DNA of 28,611 bases from IMG/VR virus record IMGVR_UViG_3300024320_000029, positions 1 to 28,611 of that record; one strand, written 5' to 3'. Shown piece by piece: positions 1-6,807 of this stretch. A program made the translations under genes and the position numbers. The notes under the pieces were generated by a model. It did no database searches. It saw only the letters and a program-made list of their open reading frames with translations, and was not told where the DNA came from. This DNA is from a virus. Within the stretch, counting starts at the first letter, position 1. Every line of letters begins with the position of its first letter.

Positions 1-1879
1 CAATTTCTTCGATAGCTTTTACTACTTCTTTATCTACGTCTAAAGTACTAGACCTTTTAGTAAGAATTTCTTTATATCTTGCCATGTTTGCATCTTTAAA
101 TTCTTTATCATCTTTAAATGCAATTGCTCCTTCTTTAGCTTGGCTTCTTTGCATTATTTTATTTCCTGTAGTTTCAAGAGCTTCTGGGTTAACAACAAAT
201 GCAGCATCTGCAATTGATATTACTCTTGAAAGACTTCCAAGTCCGGAAGCGTCCCATCCAGAATATGATTTATTTGGTCCAATAGCAGTAGAACTAGAAC
301 TTCTTCCACCATCTGCATCAGTTGTTAAAGAATATTCGTGAGCTCCTTTTCTGCTCCATCGACTTCTTACATAAAATACCTTTTTACCTTTAGCAAGTGC
401 TAAAAGAGAGTTTTCTGGAAATTGAGTGTTATAGTGTCCAGAAGCATATGGATTTTCTTTTGCTTGTGTTGTATAATAAAATACGTAACCATCTTGTTTT
501 GGTCCATCTTTAGGATCGACATCTATTATTTGGTGGTCTTCTACTTTATCTAATGCTATTTTTGTTTGGCCATAAATTCCTTTTAAAAGCGTTTTAGGAC
601 TTTTTTTCATACTTAAAAGTCCTCTAAGTTTAGAACTTTTAAGTGCTTCATTAATTTCTGCAGATTCATTGTAACTTTCGTTAACGTAGTCTGTAAATTT
701 CGTGTGTACCATTTCTTTTATTTGGCTATATTTTTTGATTATTTTCTTAGACTCTTTATCTGAGCAATTTCTTATAAAATCTTCCATATCACTTCTGCTT
801 CCTGTGTCAATTTTATATTCTGTTGCTAATTTATTATATTGTTTATCGCTAAGATGTCTTACAAAATCTTCTAACTCAGCAGTAGAACCTTCATCTATTT
901 TATCACCGTTAGGTTTTTTACCAGTCTCAATAGCATAAGAAACTACTTCCTTAGTATTAAATGCAGGTTTTGGAGCTCTACCTCCGTTATATTCTTTATC
1001 CCATTCTGCAATAGATTTATCATCTTCTAAATCAAATTCACCGTTCTTATAGGCTTCAATTGCTTTCATAGTAAACATTGAGTCCCAATTTTTTGGCGCT
1101 CTAGCTTCATTAACAGATTCATACATATTAGAAGTTGCCTCGTCTGGTAAATCTTCCCAATCTTTTTCAACATGTTCTATAGCATCATCTGAATCAGAAA
1201 AAGCCTGTAATAACCATTCTTCTCTTTGGTCATCATCTGCTTTATCCCAATGTTTTTTTGTAATTTCTTTTCTACCTTCATTGATTTCAGATTCCATAAC
1301 TGCAAGTTCTAAATCTTTAATTGCAGCTTTAAGTTCTTTGTCGCTATATTCCATAGGCTCAGTATCACCTGCAAATTGATCAGTAACTTTGAATTGATGT
1401 GTGTTTCCAACTTTTCCAATATATTCATAGTCAGCTTGCCAAACATTTAAACCTAAATCTAATAAGACATAGTCTTTTCCGACTACTAAATCAGATTCCT
1501 TTTTAACAAATTCTCCAATATCACTTGGTTTCACCCAATTAGGATATATTTCCTTTCCTTTCCATCTTGAAGCTTCATTAACGGCCTCTAAGCTGCTTAA
1601 GATTTTATTTCCATAAGAAGAAAGAGTTACACTGTCTTCTTCAATCTTAAAAAATCTAGAGTTTCTTTTTGTCCATTTACTTGGACTTTTAGAATGACTT
1701 GATACTATCTCGTTAAACTCAGAAAGGGTCAATTTCTTGTCCCTTAATGCTTCAATAATAGTATTTCTAATGCTTGCTTTTTGTCTTACGTTTTTTTCTG
1801 GATAGTTTTCTGTATATCTTCTTTTAAGAACTATCTTACCCTCATCTAAAGACTCTAGGTACTTTTCGAAATCTTGCAT
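1..1879 (-). CDS. Multi-segment protein with repeated xxNE/(G,A) sites, C-terminus outside window
   Basis: An open frame runs from an ATG at 1879 to the left edge with no stop: 626 complete codons, C-terminus missing. I do not recognise the family. The N-terminus (MQDFEKYLESLDEGK) looks like a T4 capsid-targeting leader, with L11-D12-E13 before G14. Similar sites recur inside: AVNE102/A, EINE201/G, SVNE258/A and EINE411/A. They separate segments of roughly 55-150 residues that look unrelated to each other. Residues 327-384 are two tandem 29-residue helical repeats, both starting K-I-D-x-G. The last visible part (from about residue 430) is richer in aromatic residues and glycine and may be a globular domain. 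The other sites follow the weaker xNE pattern. The gene is last in the leftward series, 46 nt after the nuclease-like gene. The reading frame is certain; virion packaging and cleavage are inference. Confidence 0.85.
   Translation of the reverse strand, partial: MQDFEKYLESLDEGKIVLKRRYTENYPEKNVRQKASIRNTIIEALRDKKLTLSEFNEIVSSHSKSPSKWTKRNSRFFKIEEDSVTLSSYGNKILSSLEAVNEASRWKGKEIYPNWVKPSDIGEFVKKESDLVVGKDYVLLDLGLNVWQADYEYIGKVGNTHQFKVTDQFAGDTEPMEYSDKELKAAIKDLELAVMESEINEGRKEITKKHWDKADDDQREEWLLQAFSDSDDAIEHVEKDWEDLPDEATSNMYESVNEARAPKNWDSMFTMKAIEAYKNGEFDLEDDKSIAEWDKEYNGGRAPKPAFNTKEVVSYAIETGKKPNGDKIDEGSTAELEDFVRHLSDKQYNKLATEYKIDTGSRSDMEDFIRNCSDKESKKIIKKYSQIKEMVHTKFTDYVNESYNESAEINEALKSSKLRGLLSMKKSPKTLLKGIYGQTKIALDKVEDHQIIDVDPKDGPKQDGYVFYYTTQAKENPYASGHYNTQFPENSLLALAKGKKVFYVRSRWSRKGAHEYSLTTDADGGRSSSSTAIGPNKSYSGWDASGLGSLSRVISIADAAFVVNPEALETTGNKIMQRSQAKEGAIAFKDDKEFKDANMARYKEILTKRSSTLDVDKEVVKAIEEI
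728..901 (-). repeat. Two tandem 29-aa repeats inside the left-edge gene
   Basis: Residues 327-355 and 356-384 of the left-edge protein align without gaps: KIDEGSTAELEDFVRHLSDK against KIDTGSRSDMEDFIRNCSDK, followed by more divergent lysine-rich ends that both finish in Y. At DNA level the copies have diverged, so this is an old duplication. The pattern suggests a short helix-turn-helix-like unit. Function unknown. Confidence 0.8.
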
Positions 1880-1925
1880 TTTTATATTATTTTTTTTATC
1901 TGTTTCTTTATATATCTTTTTAAAA

Positions 1926-2942
1926 TTAATTTGCTTTGACCTCTACTTTTATAGTTCCTGCAGTCATTTGAGCAATTCTCATAGAACCTACTCTTCCTGG
2001 AAGACTATCATAAAAATAAAATTTTCCAAATTTATGTTTATTTCCTATAGAGTGACACAATACAAATTTTTCTTTAATGTTTCCGAAAGCTTCGGCAAGT
2101 TCTTTTTCTATAGTTTTATATGATTTAATTCTAGTTCTAGTCTGGTGTTTTAATAAAATTTTAAGTTCTGACAGTATTTTCTTATCAGATAAGCTACCAA
2201 TTACTTGACCTCCTACTTTAGAAATTACTAAATCTCCATGTAATTCTTTGATATCAAAGGTAAGTGGTACTTGAATTTCAACAGGGTGTAAATCTTTAAC
2301 TACTTTAATAAATTGGGTTCCTTCTCCTCTTTCCATTTTATCAGATATTTCTGCGCTTTTATCACCAGTAAATTCCGGTTGAATATCTTTAAGAGCGTTC
2401 CATAGGGCTCTTAAATCTCTTTTTGCAGAGTCAATAATACCTCTATGGTTTGCTGCTGTTTTCCATCCATATAGCCATCCTTCTTTACTTTTTTTTGCTT
2501 CTTTACACTCGCATTTTTCTCCTAGCTCATTTCCATTTTTGTCGGTAAGACTTAAATCTATGTTTTGGCTTCCTCCTCCTATTGTGCAATTTTCAATTAA
2601 ATATGCTAAAAGAACCTCTCCTCTTCCTATTGCAGTTGTATCTCCACCAACATTAAATAATTTTGTGGCTTTTGCAGCATTATTAGAAGTTGTGAGCTTA
2701 TCGTTTAACTCGTTAAACAATTGTTGTGAAAACTTTTCTGCAAAAATAGGTTCACCGAAAGGAGCTTCACCTCCAAAAAACCTGTTATTGCATTGTTCAA
2801 ATAGTTTTCTTTTATCTTTGGGATTTGAAGACTGTGCAAGCGCCAATAATCTAGAATCGGATGCTGCTTCATATATCATTTCTTCTCCATAGGAATCTCT
2901 TAGCCTATTTAATTCTGATTCAAATTGCGTTCTAATACTCAT
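1926..2942 (-). CDS. PD-(D/E)xK nuclease-like protein with leader
   Basis: A 338-aa protein if started at the ATG at 2942, which sits one base after the stop of the upstream gene (TAA-A-ATG). An upstream in-frame ATG at 2963 would overlap that gene by 20 nt; I prefer the internal start because the same TAA-N-ATG junction occurs at 13997. Using the 338-aa numbering, the middle shows the order expected of a PD-(D/E)xK nuclease core: G-R-G-E109 opening a hydrophobic helix, then N-I-D129 on a strand, then E145-C-K147. The N-terminal 25 residues are helical and charged and end I23-Y24-E25 before A26, matching the T4 gp21 cleavage pattern, so the protein may be packaged and trimmed. The C-terminal half is basic. 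Substrate unknown. The fold call rests on motif spacing only; a structural protein with a degenerate nuclease fold is possible. Confidence 0.6.
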   Translation of the reverse strand: MSIRTQFESELNRLRDSYGEEMIYEAASDSRLLALAQSSNPKDKRKLFEQCNNRFFGGEAPFGEPIFAEKFSQQLFNELNDKLTTSNNAAKATKLFNVGGDTTAIGRGEVLLAYLIENCTIGGGSQNIDLSLTDKNGNELGEKCECKEAKKSKEGWLYGWKTAANHRGIIDSAKRDLRALWNALKDIQPEFTGDKSAEISDKMERGEGTQFIKVVKDLHPVEIQVPLTFDIKELHGDLVISKVGGQVIGSLSDKKILSELKILLKHQTRTRIKSYKTIEKELAEAFGNIKEKFVLCHSIGNKHKFGKFYFYDSLPGRVGSMRIAQMTAGTIKVEVKAN

Positions 2943-2943
2943 T

Positions 2944-4773
2944 TTATTTTGTTTTAAATTCATTAAATGTTAACACTGTTTCTTTCTGTTGAACTTTGCT
3001 TAGTTCTAATTGTAATTCATAGAACATAGAATGAATTGAAGGTGGTGTTAACTGCTTAAACTCCTCTTCATTCTCGTTTATTATTGCTTCTCTAACTTTA
3101 GTAGCACTAACATTTTCTTCGTCTCTTTGTATTTCAAAAAGACTAAATTCTTCTAGAACATTTAATTGCTCTCTATATTTTGCATTGTCAACTTGATATC
3201 CGTAACCTTTCATTCTGTCAGTTCCGGAACCCCAAAGAACTGGTTCGTATTTAGGTCTAAGTTGGTTAAATATCTTATCTATTCCTGCAGTTTCTACAAC
3301 TATAACATCTTCTATTTTTTGATCGGCTTTTGCCAATTCTAAGAGTTGCATTTGAGTTTCAGTTGTAAAAGGTCTTCTTTGAGCATCGTCTTTTTTCTTA
3401 GTTTTTGACTTTACTAAAACGACAACAGTGTTTAAACCATTTTGCTCATATAAATTTTCTAATACTTTAGTATGTCCTAATGTAAATGGTTGAAATCTTC
3501 CAACAAACATATTTACTTTTTTAGCACCTCTTTCAATATAATCTACTTTAAGTCCTTCGTTTATAGGACTTTTCTGTGATTTTAAAGTATCATTGATTTT
3601 AAAAGTTTGGAAGTCCATTATTTCAGACTCTTCTACTTCACCAAATACTTTTGATTTTATCGACTTAACTATGTTATTTAAAGATTCTAATATTTCTCCA
3701 GTTAAAAGAGAAGTTTCTTTATCTCTTAATTTTCTAAAAGTTCCTAAAGTTATCTTTAATAATTCAGCAACTTGTTTTGAATCGTTTATATTTTTTATAG
3801 TCTCTTGATTATTTAAAAATATAGGGTTTAATTCAAATTCTTTTTCTTTTGCGAAATCTGCGCTTTTAAAATCTATTCCTAAAAATGAATCTCTATGTTC
3901 TTTTAAAAATGAATTAAATCCAGCAGACATAATCTCTAAATATCTGTCGTCTGTTTTTTCACCTTCCAACTTAATTTTACCAAAATCAAATTTGTTAAAA
4001 TATTCAATAAGTCTTAAAACTGTTATTTGATATGCATCTGAAGAACTTCTTTCTTCTTTTCTAGATTCTTTTAAAGGACTTTGAATCTTAAAGTTTTTTA
4101 CAGTGCTTCCATCTTGAAAAGTTACAATTAAACCATCAATGTCCTTAGATAAATCATTGTGTAATTTAGAATTGTGAATAGACTCATTAAATACTTTAAA
4201 TATTCTGTGAGTAAAACTGAAGTCACTAAAGAACTCCTCTGCTTCATCTATATTTAAAGCTAGTATGTTAATTAGTTTTTCGACTTGATATTCAGCAAGT
4301 TTACCATTGAATATAATAGTGGGTTCATCTACTTCTAAAATAGTTGCCCACTTGTTTAATATCTTAGGGTCTTTAATTACCTTCTTAACTCTACCGTCCT
4401 CTTGTAATACTTGGATATGAGTTAATATAAGATTGTTTTTTGGAACATTATCATACTCTACAGATACAGTCTTATTTGAAGTCATGTAGTCAAAACCAAA
4501 TTTCCAATCATGTGGAAGCTGTTCAACTTTTTCAGGAAGCAATGCGTTAAAATGTTTAATTGCTTTTTCGTAATATGAAACTATTGTTCGATCTATTTTA
4601 TTAATAGGTTCATTTTTACCAGATTTAAAAAACTCCATGACACCATTATTTCTATGGGTATAGAAACTGCTTGCTTGAATCTTTTCAGTAACGATGCATT
4701 TCTGCGATAGAAGTTGTTTTACGTCTTCTAATTCGTTAGCTTCAAAATAATCTTTTAAGTCTTTTAGTGCCAT
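2944..4773 (-). CDS. RNA ligase (Rnl2-like) - NMN adenylyltransferase fusion
   Basis: A 609-aa two-domain protein. The N-terminal part carries nucleotidyltransferase-superfamily signatures like T4 RNA ligase 2: motif I EKIQASSF with K31 as the expected adenylated lysine (T4 Rnl2 has EKIHGTNF), a region around W90-KFGFDYM resembling motif III, D-G-L-I-V (213-217) as motif IV and N-F-K-I-Q (227-231) near motif V. The usual motif I glycine is alanine (A34), so activity is not assured. Residues 420-565 form a cytidylyltransferase-like NMNAT: GRFQPFTLGH (425-434) is the (H/T)xGH nucleotide-binding motif and VSATKVR (555-561) the downstream phosphate-binding motif. NMNAT makes NAD+ from NMN and ATP. 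Between the domains lies I404-N405-E406/G407, a prohead-protease-like site. The gene ends one base before the next start. The NMNAT call is strong, the ligase call moderate, and cleavage is inference. Confidence 0.8.
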   Translation of the reverse strand: MALKDLKDYFEANELEDVKQLLSQKCIVTEKIQASSFYTHRNNGVMEFFKSGKNEPINKIDRTIVSYYEKAIKHFNALLPEKVEQLPHDWKFGFDYMTSNKTVSVEYDNVPKNNLILTHIQVLQEDGRVKKVIKDPKILNKWATILEVDEPTIIFNGKLAEYQVEKLINILALNIDEAEEFFSDFSFTHRIFKVFNESIHNSKLHNDLSKDIDGLIVTFQDGSTVKNFKIQSPLKESRKEERSSSDAYQITVLRLIEYFNKFDFGKIKLEGEKTDDRYLEIMSAGFNSFLKEHRDSFLGIDFKSADFAKEKEFELNPIFLNNQETIKNINDSKQVAELLKITLGTFRKLRDKETSLLTGEILESLNNIVKSIKSKVFGEVEESEIMDFQTFKINDTLKSQKSPINEGLKVDYIERGAKKVNMFVGRFQPFTLGHTKVLENLYEQNGLNTVVVLVKSKTKKKDDAQRRPFTTETQMQLLELAKADQKIEDVIVVETAGIDKIFNQLRPKYEPVLWGSGTDRMKGYGYQVDNAKYREQLNVLEEFSLFEIQRDEENVSATKVREAIINENEEEFKQLTPPSIHSMFYELQLELSKVQQKETVLTFNEFKTK

Positions 4774-4806
4774 TTTATTTTTTTATAGTTAATAAATTTA
4801 ATTTGT

Positions 4807-5463
4807 TTATACTCCATTCATTATGTCTTCTAGAAGTTTTGCAAAACCTTTCGAAAACCCTAATCTACGGTTTGATAATCCTATTGTAGAGTAATTAGAC
4901 CCATGGTCATAATCAAAAGCTATTCCACCATCATTACTATTCCATTCTTCAAATACAAAAAAGAGCAAATACAATTCTTGCATTATTTTATCTTTTATTC
5001 TTTCATCAATTCCACTTCCGATAGTTACTCCTATTATATAACTCGTACTTCCATTGTTGAAATTTACTCTTGGTCGAATATCTCCACTAACAGTCGATCT
5101 CATTGTTCCAGACCAACCAGCTGATGCTGGAGTACTAGACTGCTCAACTTCATCTCCTTTATATTTCTTAATAACTTTTGCTATTTCTCCTGCTAATAAT
5201 TTTGAGCTGTTAGGGTTGAATATTTCAAAGTCTGCTCTTTTTGGAGAATATTGTCTAGCAAAATCTCCCATGTGTTTATCATATCGAATATTGCTAGGCT
5301 TCATTTTTTCAAGTTTTGCGACTATTTTGTCATACCATCTTTCTCCTGCTGCTGCCTGGTGTTTAGAGTATTCTAAAGATGCTTCTATTTTAGCAGCTAT
5401 TCCTTTTTTACCAAATTGAATTCCTTCGTTTATAAATTCGTTGAATGATTCATGTAATTTCAT
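4807..5463 (-). CDS. Unknown 218-aa protein with capsid-targeting-like leader
   Basis: I do not recognise this 218-aa protein. Its start codon overlaps the stop of the ligase-like gene by one base (TAATG), so the two are translationally coupled. The first 13 residues, MKLHESFNEFINE followed by G14, closely resemble the leader of T4 internal proteins (IPI and IPIII begin MKTYQEFIAEA), with I11-N12-E13 as the expected gp21 site. The body is mixed: a basic helical part (residues 15-60), then alternating strand-like segments (about 125-150) and a C-terminal helix. No signal peptide, membrane segment, catalytic motif or cysteine cluster is visible. Context between two ligase-type genes suggests a shared role, but none can be assigned. 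Confidence 0.8.
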   Translation of the reverse strand: MKLHESFNEFINEGIQFGKKGIAAKIEASLEYSKHQAAAGERWYDKIVAKLEKMKPSNIRYDKHMGDFARQYSPKRADFEIFNPNSSKLLAGEIAKVIKKYKGDEVEQSSTPASAGWSGTMRSTVSGDIRPRVNFNNGSTSYIIGVTIGSGIDERIKDKIMQELYLLFFVFEEWNSNDGGIAFDYDHGSNYSTIGLSNRRLGFSKGFAKLLEDIMNGV

Positions 5464-6728
5464 TATCTTCCGTATTTTATTATCCCCATTAACTGATTTA
5501 TTGCAGCAAATGTTCCTGTTAATTTCATAGTCTTTCCTTTGTACTTAAATACAATTCCCTCTGTTGGAACTATACTTTCAATACCTCCAATAGTTTCCAG
5601 TCTATTAAGTTCACTTTCTATTTTTTGGACCTGCGTAAGGTCTCCATTTAGTTTTATATCTTTAGCAGCTTTTCTAATCTTATTATGTAGATTTTCTTTT
5701 TCTAGATCAGGGTTTGCTGCTACAAAATTACTTGCATTTTTTAAAACATCAGCGCCTAACTCTAAAAACAAATTCTCAAATGGCAATATATTCTGCTTGT
5801 ATTTTTTATGTCTATCTTTATCAAAGTCTTTAATTTTAGATAAAACATCGGGTTCTACCATTTTTTTGATAGCTACCATATTAAGAGTTTGTTTGTCTTT
5901 ATATGCCCATCTTAAAAATAAACCTTCTTTTATTTTTGAATCTAAATCTTTAAATTCTTTTTCTATTTCTTTACTCCACCATGCCTCATGATATTCTTTT
6001 ACTTCATCACCATCTTTTAAACCAAACTCATCTCTTAATTTGTCTAACTTTTTAAAATAATAGTCTCTTCTAGCCTCAAAGTCAATATCTTTTTGAAGTT
6101 TAATAATTTGAGGAGGTATGATTGTAAAAGTCTTTTGCACATCTAATTCGACACTTTTAATAATTTTAGCCAATTTTCCACCAGCTTTGCCGTCTTCTGA
6201 TATAATCTTTCCAGTTTCATCTACTTCTACCATTCCATGAAATTGAATTAAATCTCTATCATAATTAATTACATTAGGATTTTTAGTGTAAATGATTTCC
6301 ATATTCAAGAAGTTTGTTCCTTCTTTAAAATCTGAAGTATCTTTAAGGTTAGATAGTGAAGCATCTAAATCTTTAGCTGCTAAAACAAAAGTTTCTTCTA
6401 CTAAAGAAGATGCATGTCCTTTAAACATATTAATAATGCCAGCCAAATCCATTGGACTTATTAAAGTTCCCTTGTTTCTAGCAAAAAGCACTTTACCATT
6501 TTTAACAGTTGCAAATAAATTCTGACCGTCTGTTTTTTCAGTAGGTCCTTCTTCAAATGTCAAACTGCCTTGTAAACCATCTTCTACAATTCCTTTGAAA
6601 TCTTTAAATGTCAAATCATGAAAATCAAACGGATGAGCCATATGCCCAGCAGCACCACCTTCTAAAATAAGCTGATTTTCTGCAGTTTGATATTTTTCAA
6701 TTAAGAATTCTGTATAGGTCTTAAGCAT
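5463..6728 (-). CDS. KTDG-type nucleotidyltransferase/RNA-ligase-like protein with leader
   Basis: A 421-aa member of the covalent nucleotidyltransferase (ligase) superfamily by motif. T-E-K65-T-D-G-Q-N is motif I with K65 as the likely AMP-accepting lysine, F-A-R84-N-K follows as the conserved arginine region, L-N-M-E144 fits motif III, E390-G-I-V-F fits motif IV and K-Y-K-G-K-T-M-K (395-402) fits motif V. The N-terminus (MLKTYTEFLIEK through I21-L22-E23/G24) resembles a T4 capsid-targeting leader. The next residues (GGAAGHMAHPFD) resemble the opening of a widespread phage family that I recall only as ligase-like. The long insert (about 200-360) is charged and helical. A terminator and a candidate promoter lie just upstream. 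Whether RNA or DNA is joined cannot be told. The superfamily call is firm, the substrate unknown. Confidence 0.78.
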   Translation of the reverse strand: MLKTYTEFLIEKYQTAENQLILEGGAAGHMAHPFDFHDLTFKDFKGIVEDGLQGSLTFEEGPTEKTDGQNLFATVKNGKVLFARNKGTLISPMDLAGIINMFKGHASSLVEETFVLAAKDLDASLSNLKDTSDFKEGTNFLNMEIIYTKNPNVINYDRDLIQFHGMVEVDETGKIISEDGKAGGKLAKIIKSVELDVQKTFTIIPPQIIKLQKDIDFEARRDYYFKKLDKLRDEFGLKDGDEVKEYHEAWWSKEIEKEFKDLDSKIKEGLFLRWAYKDKQTLNMVAIKKMVEPDVLSKIKDFDKDRHKKYKQNILPFENLFLELGADVLKNASNFVAANPDLEKENLHNKIRKAAKDIKLNGDLTQVQKIESELNRLETIGGIESIVPTEGIVFKYKGKTMKLTGTFAAINQLMGIIKYGR

Positions 6729-6748
6729 TAGTATATTATATGTTTATA

Positions 6749-6776
6749 CAAATATAATAAAAAAAATCAACCCAAA
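6749..6776 (-). promoter_or_regulatory. Candidate Bacteroidota-type promoter for the ligase-like gene
   Basis: The minus strand reads TATATTTG at 6756-6749, matching the TAnnTTTG -7 box of Bacteroidota housekeeping promoters. A TTTG at 6776-6773 lies 16 nt upstream, somewhat closer than typical for the -33 element. The box is about 20 nt before the ATG at 6728 and overlaps the terminator, so transcription could restart here. In DNA this AT-rich a chance match is quite possible. Confidence 0.35.
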
Positions 6777-6790
6777 AAAATCTGGGCTGA
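6757..6790 (-). terminator. Rho-independent terminator after the 474-aa gene
   Basis: On the minus strand TCAGCCCA (6790-6783) pairs with TGGGTTGA (6774-6767) over 8 bp with one G-U pair and an 8-nt loop, followed at once by a run of eight T. It sits 17 nt after the stop of the 474-aa gene. This is the clearest hairpin-plus-T-tract terminator in the window, and it separates the 474-aa gene and the replication block upstream from the ligase/NMNAT block. Confidence 0.75.
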
Positions 6791-6807
6791 ATTTTTTTAA
6801 ATTATTT

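Noticed and set aside
84-938. Plus-strand ORFs of 85 and 78 codons near the left end
   Set aside because: They lie opposite a continuous minus-strand coding frame that runs to the window edge; their codon patterns are antisense shadows.
2940-2963. Upstream ATG at 2963 as start of the nuclease-like gene
   Set aside because: It would overlap the previous gene by 20 nt; the ATG at 2942 follows the stop by one base, as at 13997.
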